A stretch of DNA of 64,000 nucleotides from Diphasiastrum complanatum (Eukaryota; Streptophyta; Lycopodiopsida; Lycopodiales; Lycopodiaceae), in assembly GCA_029204225.1 (NCBI GenBank), contig CM055099.1, forward strand, positions 53,968,675 through 54,032,674, read 5' to 3'. The notes below the pieces were generated by a model. The model did not search any database, had not been told where the DNA came from, and saw nothing but the letters and a program-made list of their open reading frames with translations. Position numbers and translations under genes: made by a program. This document shows, piece by piece, positions 12,430 to 23,837 of the stretch; position 1 is the stretch's first letter; each line of letters starts with the position of its first letter.

Positions 12430-12960
12430 GTCTGATTTGGCCGGGACCTCCTTAAACGCCCGATGCGTGTCCCCAGGTGTGCGGTCATGCTGCCCGCCGC
12501 CCTGCCCTGCCCTGCCCACCCTCTACCTGGTCTCTTCCTTGTGCGCTTGACAAGTGGCATGCGTAACTTTATCCCATGATTTTATGGGGAAAGTGAATCT
12601 GCTTGCATATATGTACTCAAAAACCACCGACATTCTTCCTTGCGTGTGAGCATGTGCGTAGGTTTGCACACCGTGCTCGCGAAAATTCATGGTGCCCGAT
12701 GAAAATCGATTCCCAAGCTTGGGAACCCTCCAGCCACCCACGCAGCCGAGGGGCCCATGAGAAATTGGTGCCCTCTGAAAAAGGTGTTCCCCGGACTCGG
12801 TGGGACCCCAGGGGCCCGCGAAAAGGTGGTCCCGAGACCCATGTGACCAGAGGCCCGAGAGGCCCGCGCAAAAAGGTGGTCCCGGCACCCAGGTGCACAT
12901 GGGACTCCCCATGTTGTGATCGAAAAATTCTTCTTCTCCCTACCCAGCCAAAGGTGTCTC
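12430..12960. repeat. GC-rich low-complexity block in the intron
   Basis: The block is rich in gggcccgcg-type words. It contains an internal near-repeat of aaaggtggtcccg (about 12820-12835 and 12870-12885). It is compositionally like the blocks at 1-330 and 18.1-18.6 kb. Frames cross it on all strands and are not credible genes. Confidence 0.5.
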
Positions 12961-13599
12961 TGTGCCAATAAGTGAATACCATCCTGTATGCTCGTTGAAT
13001 GCTATGCTCTCGCTATTTCTCCTCCCCCAAACCCGTTAAGAAGGAAGGAGGAGTTAATCTACAACTATTCGAAGAGGCCAGCGTGGAATCATTGCATGCA
13101 AATTCAAGATTCCAATATTTTTCTTTTCCAAGGAGCGAAAGATTGAAACCTTTGCAAGCGGCTCGGAAGCTGAGGGGTTGTCTTCTATTTCCATCGACGA
13201 GGGTGGTCCTTGCACCACAACGGTTGGCAGACTCCATCCAGGCATATCCGAAATAGACTGCAGACAGAAGATCCAACAACAAGGCCTGAAATCTTAGCTT
13301 GATAGAAGGGGCAGAATCTCTGTTGATCCTATGACCACTTCCAGGAGGTAAATAGGCACGTTTGCAGAGCGCACCATCAGCAGTTCCAGCGGGGTAGAAG
13401 TGGACGAGTTCTGAGGTTACAGTAGTAGAGTAGCAGTGCGCACCAGATTACATTCAAGCACATGCTACTCAAGCGTTCAATTGGCTGCCAGACTAGCGAT
13501 CAGTTTCTTGCTACACCAGCGATTAGTTCAGCTCTCAGTGAGCGAAGCTTTGCAGCAGAGAGCGGAGGTTTGTAGGTGATAACGAAAAAGCTCCTCAGA

Positions 13600-14870
13600 A
13601 AATCAGTGCATGTTCTACTGTCATAAGTTGCATGCCAGTCTATGCGCAGTTTCCTGCCAGACCCGTGTTTGTCTGATCTTCAATCAGTTTAGGGCAAAGG
13701 AGCAGTGGTGGAGCTTTCAAAACTTTTCCTATTGCTGGTCTTTCAGAGTTTTGGTGGGCACTTTTGTTTTGGCAAGTTCTCCGGAATCTATTGCAAAAGG
13801 TTTACAACGGCCGACGGCTCCATCGAGGTTAACGACATTCCGTGTGAAGAAAAATCCAAAAATTATAAAAAAGATCTCGGTTCAGTTGGTGAGGTGGGCC
13901 ATCACAGGGTTCCCTTTGTACAGTTGTTCTCATGGCTTCGGACATCTCCCTATTTCGTCCTCTCAGTCTCAAACGACCTGCTTCAACTGTATCTCCCCCT
14001 CCTGGCTCCCCTCCTCGTTCGCGTCAAGCTATGCTGGGTTCCTCGCTTGCCACAACACCCTCTGTTCCTCCTTCGCCCACCTCTTCCCATGGCATTGATG
14101 CCCCCTCGCTTGGTTGTGAACCTCCTTCGACCCTTGTTGCATTGCCTTCTCACCCCCCTGAACGGGTTCCTTGCCATGCTTGTGGTCGTTTCTTCTCTCC
14201 TAGAGGAGGTCTTGCCCGTCACCAGCGTTCTTGTCCTGCGCTGCTTCAGTCGTCTCAAGATCGCCCTCCTCTTTCTGCACCCGGCCGCTATAGCCAGAGA
14301 TGGAGGATTCCATGTCCTCAGAGAGCAGTCTCATGTCCTTCTTTCTTCCGCGTCCCACTCTTCCCACTACTCCGACAGGCACCCCACTGATGCTTTCCTT
14401 CCTTTGGCTATTGAGACTTGTGGCACCTTGCATCGACACTTTGAGGATTTTCTTCGCATGTGTTCTCATCAGGCAGAGCGTCAAGGTATTCCTGGCTCTA
14501 TTCTCGTGGCTTCTTTCAAACAACGTGTTTCCATTGCCCTGCAATGTGCTCAGGCCCTATCTATTCTGCAACGAGCGACAGTGGCTGGGTCTTCTACATC
14601 TCATCTCCCTTCATTAGCCGACTCACCACCTCTTCACTTTTCCGATCTGCTACAGTCAGTTGGCAGACTCCCACGGACATCATCATAGTTTATGCACTTT
14701 TATTTTTAATGCCAGGATTTGGACTAATCTTAGCTTTACTGCAAGCTTCGCTCTTGTTTGAGCCTACTTTTGTGTAAACTTCCCCTTCGGGGTGTATATA
14801 TCTTATTCATCAATGTACCTACTACTTTTTCCTATGAATAAATGCACCAGGGTGTTTCATTAAACCCGTT
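13600..14870 (+). mobile_element. Non-LTR-retrotransposon-like remnant (C2HC finger and tail domain)
   Basis: One frame carries a compact zinc-finger-like motif, CHACGRFFSPRGGLARHQRS followed by C (C-x2-C-x12-H-x3-C), near 14.18-14.24 kb. After a frame change the next carries PLAIETCGTLHRHFEDFL and then LVASFKQRVSIALQCAQA, ending near 14688. From memory, this finger-plus-tail arrangement resembles the C-terminal end of plant LINE-like polyproteins. No RT or endonuclease is present, so this would be a 5'-truncated copy, as is common for LINEs. A small ccccttcgggg hairpin follows in the 3' region. The assignment is inference from pattern memory. Confidence 0.45.
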
Positions 14871-15146
14871 CTCAAAGAAACCCTAACTTGTCACGCTTTT
14901 CATCTTGAAGGTCACGCTTTGCAAAATTCCAAAACACTCATGGTATATGTAACCTTTCAATCAAAATGACATTAGTTTTATAGGATAAATTGAAAGACAT
15001 GTGTCCATCAAACACAACTCGTTAGCTTGAGTTGGTTAAACCCCTAATCACACGTAGACCAATCAGAATGCACAAAATCCTTTTTGTTCCATCATTGGTG
15101 ACAAAAAGAGTTAAAACAAGTTAAAACAGTTGTTGACAAGTTGTTC

Positions 15147-15150
<4 letters not shown>

Positions 15151-15200
<50 letters not shown>
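15151..15200. repeat. (CT)n microsatellite
   Basis: A perfect CT run of about 50 bases in the bZIP intron. Confidence 0.97.
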
Positions 15201-15203
<3 letters not shown>

Positions 15204-16163
15204 GCATTGGATCTTCACGATCTTTATACCTTTCGCCTCTCTCTAAAAAATTCTCTTTCTAGAAGTTTCTAAAAGCACGTGTTCTCTCTTTAGAATCAAC
15301 GTGTCTGCCTTTCAACCCCACTTCAACTGCCTTTTAACTGCCCATCAAATACGTTTTAGGGCAAACATGGACAAGTGAGAATCTGACCTGGGTGCAAATT
15401 TTGAAATGGCCATGGACTCTTCCATGTGAAACCACCCTTAGTAAGCTTAGGAGCCGTCAAGTATTGCACTATTCAGCATCATCTTCTCATTACAGATTTG
15501 GCCACCTAAATACTTATTTTCCAATTGGATGATGTTGTGTTCGTTGATTACCAATTCCAACCCATATCATATACAAAATTTTTTCCATCTTTCATTTGTG
15601 CATTTGATTAGACTTCAAGTGAGATCTGATGAATCCTATTAGGTATCTGTAGTTGTAAGTGAGGAATTTGTCTTATAAAGCTTTATAATGTGCCACTATG
15701 ACATCTCTTCGTGCAAGCATTGTTTTTTTCGGTATCAAAATCAGGCTTGATCCCAAGTACAATCTTGAAACCCAGATACTATCGTTTTTTTCTATGGATT
15801 CTTGGACATTTTTTGTTGACTTATTTTTTTGTTAAGCTTTACCTAATGGCATTACTGACTTCTCAAATCAAAATTTGTGAATTTGGATGCAATTCAGTCT
15901 CATTAAACACAGATATATATGTTAATATGTTAACTAGCTCTTTATGCAAGACTGTTGCTTCTTTTCTGCAATATGTCCCAGCTTTGTTGCCATTTACTGC
16001 AAGGCGTCCTTGTCAGTCTGATTTGCTAGAGTGAGAGGTCTACTTTGTGGTAGGAATGTTACAATAATTTAGATAAAAAACTTGGTCTTCTTTGTGTGTA
16101 CTAAGCTTGGGAGTAAGGATTCAAAATTGGGGGAAGGTTTTTGATATGGGGCTTGTACTGCAG

Positions 16164-16660
16164 GGACTATCTTGAGCACTGGGACATGCACTAAAATGTT
16201 TCAATTTGAAACGTCTCCAGTAACTGGAAAAAGTGAGGCTAATGAGACGACAGCTTCAGGTCAGAGTACTACGTCCCCAAAAAGGTCACAAACATCAGAT
16301 ATGGTTCACAGTCGTAGAGGCGTCAAGGATTCGGTTCCTTTACCCCCGGCAAGACAGTCAACTGTTGGAAGAAATGCTCTCAATAGATTCAGCGAAAAAG
16401 AAAAGCCAGCGGCGGAACCCACAAAAAGAGTGTACAGGGAAAATCAACGTCAGAGCGTGAGAACGCACCCATCATCCATAGTTGTTTCCGTATTGTCAGA
16501 ATGGCATGTATCCGGAGACGATGGAATAGAGCAAGCTTCTGGTGGTTCCAAAGGAATCTCCAATTTTTTTGTTGTGGTCCTTCTTGACAATGTCAAGTAT
16601 GTGACATATTCGTGCATGCTTCCTGCCCAAGGCCCTCAACCACAGTTGGTGACAAGTTAA
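16164..16660 (+). CDS. bZIP17/bZIP28-like transcription factor, exon 2 (C-terminal lumenal end)
   Basis: Exon 2 follows a clean tgtactgcag acceptor and is open to the TAA at 16658-16660. It opens with TILSTGTCTKMFQFETSP, which matches the conserved segment of bZIP17/28 proteins that contains a WF..GLAG..LSSGMCTEVFQF-type sequence. It ends with the family's conserved tail, seen here as GISNFFVVVLLDNVKYVTYS and CMLPAQGPQPQLVTS. In the family this part faces the ER lumen and senses folding stress, and S1P cuts at an RRxL-type site. The nearest candidate here is SRRGVKDS near 16.31 kb, which lacks the Leu. Unlike exon 1, this exon has no frame break, which argues for recent loss or for assembly error rather than long decay. 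Confidence 0.9.
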
Positions 16661-18117
16661 AACTCCAATATCAAGCAGCAGATTCAGTACTGTGATGTAG
16701 AATTTGCAATCTGAAGTCTATGCATTCTCGTAAATTGGGTAGGTGGGATTCATTTTGCTTCTCTGTGCCTTGTCCACAGCAGTCGAGGGCTTTGAGGACA
16801 AGTCAGTTCGCTGGCTTTTAAGGCTCTAGTTTTTGTAGGTCCACGATTTTGCTAAATTGAAATGAGGATTATGCTGCTGTGACTTCGCGGTTATCGTTGT
16901 GAAAGCTGATCACAGCTATTATGGTGATTGAGGTTACCAGAAGCTGAGTGCAGGTTTATGTAAGCTGCAAGGTGTACATTATCAAGAAAATTCATGATAC
17001 AGAAACACGGACCATATTTTAGAACATCAATGCATGTGGAGTGAATTGGTGAACATTGCAAGCGCTTGGTCATTTCGGTCATATTTTACACTACGGAGGC
17101 TAGTACAATGCAGTATGCCCTCGTGAATGTCCAGGTCTTCTGGGCCATAGATGCAAGCCTTAAGGCTCTCAAACATTTACACACAGCAGCCTGCCCTACC
17201 TGAAAGTTTGTCAGGTCTGCTGGAAAATGGCATGGATCAGATCCCATGTGGGGCGCCATTGCCAGCAGTATAGCAAAGAAAGACTTTTTCAATCTACAAT
17301 TAGCTGTTGGAACTTGGAACTTGGCTATTTTAAATATGACTGCGATCACCCTGTCCTCCATAAGTGGCCTGCTAATTAAGACCTCCTTCCGTCTATTAAG
17401 TTCTTAAGTTAGATGCCACTCAGGAGCATGAAGTAAATTTACGAGATAAAACATTGTCCAGGTTCGCATTAAGTTGGATACTGCCCATTCAACATTCAAT
17501 ACCATTTCAATATACTGGAACATTTCGCTTCACATCCATGCTATCTGCTCAGTGCTGACGATTACGTTTTATGATATGGAATTCTCAGAGACAAGACTGA
17601 CATTCTTACTTCACATTTATGCTATTTGTGTACTAAATGTTATTTTGATTTCTTAACATTGGAAGATATCTTGCTTTCCTGCTTTTGGTAAACTAGCTAC
17701 TTTTGACTTTTTAAATCTATCAACGATTGGCTAAGACTGCCAGACAAGTGTTGAAGTCCTCCCTTCCATCCTTTGACGCTCATGAGCTCTGGAAACAATG
17801 TGCAATAAAAAATGGTTTACAATCTTGGATATGATCCCCGGGTTGTCAAAATATGTTTAAGCTGTTCTTGACATGAACATGATCAATGCAAATTGATGTA
17901 ACACTTCCATCTCCAGTGTTCATGAACTTGCACAATAAAGTTTGATCATCCTCTATTAAGATTGGAAAGGTACTAGTCTACACTTTTAATATCACGATTG
18001 TTAATTCAACAAATGCTTGAATCAAGTGTTCTGACAGTTTTCAACCCAAATTTTATTTTCTGCTGATTCAAAGGTAAATTGGGTACAGAGAATATCTTTG
18101 TACATTAAATAGCTTTT
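16661..18117. other. 3' flank of the bZIP gene; no further gene seen
   Basis: The AT-rich 3' region probably begins with the bZIP 3' UTR. An aataaa-like word (caataaaaaatgg) occurs near 17803. Short frames on both strands have no recognisable domain. Confidence 0.35.
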
Positions 18118-18600
18118 TTTTTTTTTGGGGGGGGGGGAGCCTCGCATGTTGCGAGCACGGTGGCCCTTTGGCCCCGGTGCCCCTCCTGACCACATGTTTT
18201 TTTTTTTTGAAAACTGGCTGCCCGGACGTCATGTGTCCAGCAGGCAGTTTTTATCCGATAAGCAATCTTGCAATGGGAGGGGATATATAGAGAAACCCAC
18301 CCAATTCCTTGCACGTGTGTGTGTGAGTTTGGGTGCCCGGTGCCACCTGCCTAGCTTGCGGCTGCCCGGCACCACCTGCGCTGCCTGGGACCCGCAGCCC
18401 GGCGCCGTGGGGGCCTCGTTGCCCGGCGCCATGCTCCGGCTGCCCGATGCCACCGGTGCTGCCCAGGACCACCTGCCAGAAACTCTCGTGCCTCAATTTT
18501 GGCGGGCACCCGAGCACGGGCCAAGCGTCACGCGTTGGGTGCCTCCTGGGCCAAATCCCTCCCACGCGCCGCCCCGTCTGAATCAGCAAACCTTATCATC
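18118..18600. repeat. GC-rich low-complexity block with poly-G and poly-T runs
   Basis: Poly-T followed by about 11 G is followed by gcccgg/gccgcc-rich sequence with short internal repeats (ctgcccg, ggcgccat). It resembles the GC-rich blocks at 1-330 and 12.4-13.0 kb. Proline/alanine-rich frames here are compositional. Confidence 0.45.
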
Positions 18601-18659
18601 TCCTCCTTTGACTTTATGTAAACCAAACCTAGACTTTGAGTTCCTTTCAAGTATGTTAT

Positions 18660-19715
18660 TACTCTCTTTCATGCATCCAAATGCTCCTTCCTCAAACCTA
18701 TGAGGAACTGGCTCAGCTTCGTCACTGTTGTGGCTATATCCGGCCGTGTGCTTACCATACCATACATCAACGACCCTATCAGTCTTCTGAATGGCCGCCC
18801 CTCCATATAATCCCTCTCTTGTTGAGTTGTAGGGCACAGACACATTTCATTACTTAATCGGACGTTCGGATCTAGAGGTGTGCTTAATTGGATTAAATTG
18901 TGCATTTCAAATTTTGATATGAGAGCACCTATGAACTTCTCTTGTCCTACCCAGGTTACTGCTTGCTCCCTGTCCCTTTTGATCTGAATGCCCAGACAAA
19001 AATGAATCCCTCTCGTGTCCTTCATTTCAAATTATTTTGCAACTGAAATCATCAATGAAGGTAACAAATTACCTTGATCTTCCCAAAGATTCAAAATCCA
19101 TCAGCCCGCATATGTCATTATGGACTAATTCCAACAACATCTTTGTGTTTATTCTAGGTTTTCTTTTGAAAGGCTTTCTGTGATGTTTTCCAAGCACACA
19201 TCCTTGACGGTGTATGAATCCCCATCTCCATTATAATCCATCTCGTTTACCAGGTTACCCTTCCACATCAGGTTCAGGACATCAGCTCCTACGTGTCCCA
19301 ATATCTTGTGCCAAATTGCGTCCTTCTTGGTTTTGGCCACTACCATATGCGCTTGATAAAGGTTGATCGTTCACTCATGAACTTGTGCAGCCCACCATCC
19401 ATTACATCAATGGCTAAACTTCCATTCTCTTTGGCATTCGCTCCCTATGAATAGTAGTTGAAGTCCTTCCGCCATCCGCTTCACTCACAGCAGGTTCTTA
19501 GTCATGTGTGGTACATGCATGACATCCTTCAGCACACCGCACTTTCCATTCATCAACCTCAGACAAATAATGCTGTTGTCTGGTGACCTCAAGCTCGTTC
19601 CGTTTTCCCTAATTCCAACTGATTATGGTTGGCTGTCATTTTCATCAGCCACCTTATATCTCTATGTCCAGGCTTCATCTTGCAAAGGAGCGTGAAGCAT
19701 GGACTGTTGCATTTT
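18660..19715 (-). pseudogene. Decayed Ty1/copia fragment (protease to integrase, then RT end)
   Basis: Read on the minus strand from about 19.70 kb, it shows a protease-like tail (NDSQP, then NGKCGVLKDVMHVPHMTKNL). The GAG-pre-integrase/zinc region follows at 19.15-19.35 kb (IWHKILGHVGADVLNLMWKG). At about 19.03 kb it jumps directly to the C-terminal part of RT (FCLGIQIKRDREQ, STPLDPNVRLSNEM, RRLIGSLMYGMVSTRPDIAT). The integrase core and RT catalytic part are deleted between these pieces. There are several stops and frame changes. It is of a different copia family from the intact element at 31-36 kb. Confidence 0.88.
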
Positions 19716-19869
19716 CAATTTGGCAAAATTGCCAAAGGTCAGTTGAAAGTGTGTTCAACAGGAAGTGAAGCAAATGAAAAATAAGTGCATACATTAAACC
19801 AAATGATAGCCTTAACTAAAGTTGTGTAAGAGAGATGAATTTTAACCACTACATAATACATGACATTAC

Positions 19870-20828
19870 CTCGCGACGTGGATCTGAAGATGTCCAACCA
19901 GGGGCACTATGAATTATGGACCTCTCACACAACTCCATGCCCCATTCTCTTGCTTGCGCATCCATTTTGACAGTGTGGGGCACACCATGGAGTGTGACAA
20001 AGAATCCATTATCTGAAGTAATACTTTCATCCATGCCAAATGTAGATTCACAAAGTTCATCAGACCGTAAATTCCATTCTAGAATTATACCCTCCTCATG
20101 TGTGCCATTCATGACTATGGAAAGTCTACAAAAACAAGCTCCAAGGCTCCGAAGGGGGTTGGTTGGCCTCTAATGCTACCATTATTGCAGAACACTTTGA
20201 GGAACTCTTCTTGAAAGTCATTCCAAAGTGCTCCTGACCTTTCTATGCTCACATGTAGCCTGTAGAAGCATTAAAGATAACCATAAGTATACACATATAC
20301 AAATGACTGGACATATAACATATAAATGGCCAGAAAATAATGGTAATATTGATCTTACTCTGGAATGTTGACGAGTATGAGCTACTGCGATAGAATCATC
20401 TCTTTGAAAGTCAGAAGGTGGATAAGCATGTTCATCGTGTACCATGGCTGGTGTCGTCTCATAATGAGTATGCATGTTGTCATCACTCACCCTCTCTCTA
20501 CGCTTACTGTTTATGGACAACAACATGATCTTGCACTATAGGCATCGTAGGCTTTTTTTTCAAGCAAAGTCTTCCCCTCCATCCTTGACCTTTGAATCTT
20601 TAGCTTGTTCTTCCCTAGTCTGAATTCCATCAAAAAAATTGTTGTAGCACAACTAAATCATTAAGCGACACTCATACATTAGGAAACATAAATTTCTTAC
20701 TATTTCTTCACTCTCCTCCTGAGATGCCCTGGTGGCAACATTTCTCAACTCAATCTCTTCATCTGGAGTGCGTCCCTCAGGGAAGTCAAGCCACCAAGGG
20801 CAGTTCAATTTTTTCCAAGTAGTAAGGC
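19870..20828 (-). pseudogene. Candidate degenerate multi-exon gene, product unrecognised
   Basis: Three minus-strand blocks have plausible splice signals. Block 1 (20828-20701) has acceptor tttttgtag and donor ata|gtaaga, and encodes LNCPWWLDFPEGRTPDEEIE. Block 2 (20619-20359) has acceptor ggaattcag and donor aga|gtaaga, and includes SDDNMHTHYETTPAMVHDEH. Block 3 (20259-19870) has acceptor gcttctacag and donor gag|gtaatg, and includes SGALWNDFQEEFLKVFCNNG and, after a frame change near a C5 run, MNGTHEEGIILEWNLRSDEL. Block 2 has two in-frame stops and the block 2/3 phase does not match. I do not recognise the protein. It could be a dead host gene, a gene fragment moved by a transposon, or chance. 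Confidence 0.3.
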
Positions 20829-21039
20829 CTACAAAAATTGAGATTAGAAAATATGAACATGCTCCATAGAATCTGAACATACTCTCCAATTCCAATGTGT
20901 ACTTAATCGATGCTTATCATAACAAAATTGAAAATCCATATCGCTGCAATCATAGACATGGTGTACATGGACTGTCCCCCTTCCAAATTACACCTCTTCG
21001 AGTCCCTTTGGTACGGTGTCATCAAAGATCTTTGGAGAT

Positions 21040-22410
21040 TATGCACCATTAGGGACCTTCAAAGTGTTTGGAGCTTGATAGGCAGATAGTGAGGATGCTG
21101 ACCTATCCTTTGGTGCCGATTCTTGCAATTTTGTAGATGTGTCCAAGAACTTATCAAATCGTGCTCCAAGAGAGTTGGGATTAAAGGGATGAGGGCTTTG
21201 TGGCATTAGAAATGTCCCTTTAGTGTCTAGGGATTTGAATTCATTGATCAAATCCATGAACATGCGTGTGGCTGGAGACATTGCGGTAGTGAGGGGGTGA
21301 CGTGGCTTGCACTTCTATGGCTTGAATTGTCAAGCCAATAGTAACAGAAGGCAATAAGGAGGAATCGGAGGCGAGGGTGGTGGAAGAGGATGGAGGAATA
21401 GGAAGTTCAGAGAGAGTAGCAACAAGTAGCTGTTGCGCAACTGGCGATGGTTCTTGAGTGCGATGACGGGCTGCAGGAGGCAAGTTGGGTGAAACGATCT
21501 CACTGCGAATCCATCGCCTACTCTGGGAGGTGCTTCCTTGATGCAATGATTCAGTAGATGGCTATGACGACTTTAGAAAGGAAACCATGCACCTTGCTTT
21601 CTAAGAGGACGCAACCAAGGAAAAGAGAAGAGAGCTTGCAGTAAAGTGCTTTTTGGTATTAGACTTTATGGCTCTCTTCAACTCTTCGAAATTCATTTTG
21701 TACCAGTCACAAGGCTGGACCATCCCCTTATCAGATTTCAATTGGGATTCAACCAAACAGTGGAGGATTTGTGAAGAGATCCTCTCTTTCCGCAGGTTTC
21801 CCACCATTAAAAAGTAATTCAATAGTTGTGAGGTTGCTTGAAGCATGGGGTCTTGGATGGCCTCGATGAGATAACCATTGTTTGTGTGGTATTGGACAAC
21901 TTTGGTATCCAAAAAAGGCTTTATGATTGTATTGGCCTATTTATGGGAAGGATTGGGCCTTGTTCCGGAAATGATTCCTATTGCAGCAAGGGTGGCGTCC
22001 ATTACTCGCACCATGTGCACTACTCCTTGGAAGTTGATATAAAATTTAGCCTTGGCCTCATTCCATGTGTTGAAGGCCATGCTTATGAACTCCATACAAA
22101 TCCTATTTGAAAAAGTGATGGCATGGATCCCCAACGCTTTGAGAAAAGGCTTAATAAGGGTTAGCTATTCCACCACTTTATCAGTGTTAGTCAAATCCAT
22201 GATGTCTGTTGAGATTGGAACATCATGTTGGATTCTAGAACGGGGTGGAACAGAGCTATCAAACTTGGTAGAAGATATGATTTCAGTAGTAAAGTATGCA
22301 AGTACGGAAGAAAGAAGATCAAAAGGCTTGACAGTATGTCGAAAAGCTGGTAGGAAAATTTGGTCGCGGGAAAATTTTCCAAGAGCTTGCACTGGTGAGA
22401 AATGAACTCA
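21040..22410 (-). pseudogene. Long decayed ORF downstream of a gypsy integrase, product unrecognised
   Basis: Minus-strand translation from about 22.4 to 21.25 kb stays coding-like across a few stop codons, as NPSHK*ANTIIKPFLDTKVV and VASS*KARCMVS show, with another stop a little further on. The last part (21281-21039, FNPNSLGARFDKFLDTST) is in another frame. Other segments include IFLPAFRHTVKPFDLLSSVL, FNTWNEAKAKFYINFQGVVH and DWYKMNFEELKRAIKSNTKK. It lies 3' of a minus-strand gypsy integrase (23.17-23.79 kb), which is the place of an extra or env-like ORF in some plant gypsy elements. I see no signal peptide or transmembrane segment to support an env-like role. The protein is unrecognised and a transposon origin is inference. 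Confidence 0.4.
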
Positions 22411-23170
22411 AATTTAGTCCTTTTATAGGCAAATTTGGAGGGTCTATTAGACAAAGTGCTAATTTGGCTGTTTAGTTCTAAACAAAAATTGATAGGCATG
22501 TTCAATACAATGAAAGTAGCTTCCAAAATTCTAGACAAAGATTCCTGGCCAATAAAACTTGGCAAAGGTTCTTTAGATCTGGTGAAGATTCAACTCTCGC
22601 CCACCAACTCCAATCTTCGCCTAGATATTGCATTTAATGACAATTTCCAGGGTCTCAACCTTCACCCAATCTAACTTTGGTGTTCTGAATCCATCTAGTA
22701 GGTTGACGAAGGCTCATAATAACTCCATCATGCTCGACGAAGGTTCCTTAGGTGACATAAAGTTGAACTCTCGCCTAGTTGTAAAATTGGTACTACTGGT
22801 GCAAACCAACCTTCGCCTCTAGCTCAATATAGGTAGATTTGAGCTAGATGTAGCATCTGGGAAGTCGGTAAAGGTTCGTATGACTATTTGAATCAAAATC
22901 TAACATTGATGATGATTTTTGGATCGTTTTTCCTCAAAACATCATTCCTGAAAATATTTTCCTTTTTCTTTTTTTGTTATGATGACTTTTTTGACTTTTG
23001 CTCATCATCATTTTTTTTCTCAATTTTTTTTTATTTGTACTGTCATTTCTTAAAAAGTAAAAAATAAGTAATAAAAAACAACAAAATTGCAAAATCAAAT
23101 CTTCAATCAGGCTGGGAGATCAGGCTGCCAAAACTTGTGTAATCGGTTGCCATTCACAGGGCATCAAATC
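22411..23170. other. No gene recognised
   Basis: AT-rich spacer with T runs near 22.98-23.03 kb. The near-repeated phrase caactctcgcc with caaccttcgcc words (22.59-22.82 kb) suggests small internal repeats. No domain is seen. Confidence 0.35.
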
Positions 23171-23171
23171 T

Positions 23172-23792
23172 TCATCCATCAAGTTGTTCTAGGACCACTA
23201 CTCTATAAGATAGAATTTCCTTGACTATGTATGCTCCTTCACCTGTGAACTTCGACTTTCTCTTATTCAGCTTCGTTTTGTACATCAAGGCAAGATCTCC
23301 TTCCTTCAGATCCTTCTTATGTAATCGATAATCATGCCATGCTTTGCGATGAGCTTTTTCTGCTACTAGTGCATGAACTACCATCAATCTAGTTTCACAT
23401 AGTTTATGTAAATTCTCATGACGGAGTTGTAAGGATTTCGCATCATCCAAAAATTCAGTAGCTGCTATGCATAAGGATGGAACCAAAAATTCAATTGACA
23501 TCATACATCTTATCCATAAACCAGATGAAAAGGTGTTTGATTTGGACAATGTTTATAAGCTGTTCGGAATGCCCATAATGTAGCATGTAACTTGTGTTCA
23601 CAATCTGATCGTCTTGCCGCAACTATCTTGGTCATGATACTGCGTAGAATCTTGTTAGAAGATTTTACTTGCCCATTACCCCTCACATAATACGAGTACT
23701 AAACTGATGAATAACAAAAAACTTCTCCATTAAGCACTTGATTGTTTTGTTGACCACGATCGCTCATGATTTCAATTGGACAACCAAATCTA
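23172..23792 (-). pseudogene. Ty3/gypsy integrase C-terminal fragment
   Basis: On the minus strand the fragment starts at RFGCPIEIMSDRGQQNNQVL and continues through NGQVKSSNKILRS and TAYKHCPNQTPF. It ends with the GPY/F-like tail (KKDLKEGDLALMYKTKLNKR, then KFTGEGAYIVKEIL). It carries stop codons. The upstream part of pol is absent. Homology begins exactly where the copy at 0.74-2.57 kb ends, at the same integrase position, and both junctions touch the attagagga repeat. Confidence 0.9.
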
Positions 23793-23832
23793 TATTAGAG
23801 GAGTTTTAAATATCAAAACGACCCTATAAGGA
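23793..23832 (+). repeat. Short interspersed repeat end, copy 3
   Basis: It begins attagaggagttttaaatat followed by caaaacgaccct, closely similar to the copies at 2561 and 3652. In the frame of the minus-strand gypsy integrase it forms the right-hand end (cctctaat) of an insertion. At 2561 it forms the left-hand end, so the two together look like terminal inverted repeats. Confidence 0.55.
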
Positions 23833-23837
23833 ATGTG

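Larger units (their letters stand above)
11246..16163 (+). other. Large intron of the bZIP gene
   Basis: The donor gtacgt at 11246 and the acceptor gtactgcag ending at 16163 join exon 1 to exon 2 in phase, rebuilding a Gly codon and the run SDFAG-TILSTGTC. This matches the family's conserved C-terminal region. The intron is about 4.9 kb. It contains a GC-rich block, a non-LTR-like coding remnant and a CT microsatellite. Confidence 0.85.

Noticed and set aside
12523-12982. Several overlapping frames of about 90-130 codons on both strands
   Set aside because: Overlapping open frames on both strands of a GC-rich block indicate composition, not genes.
18125-18703. A 192-codon Pro/Ala-rich frame
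   Set aside because: It lies in a GC-rich low-complexity block where frames are open by composition, and it has no domain.
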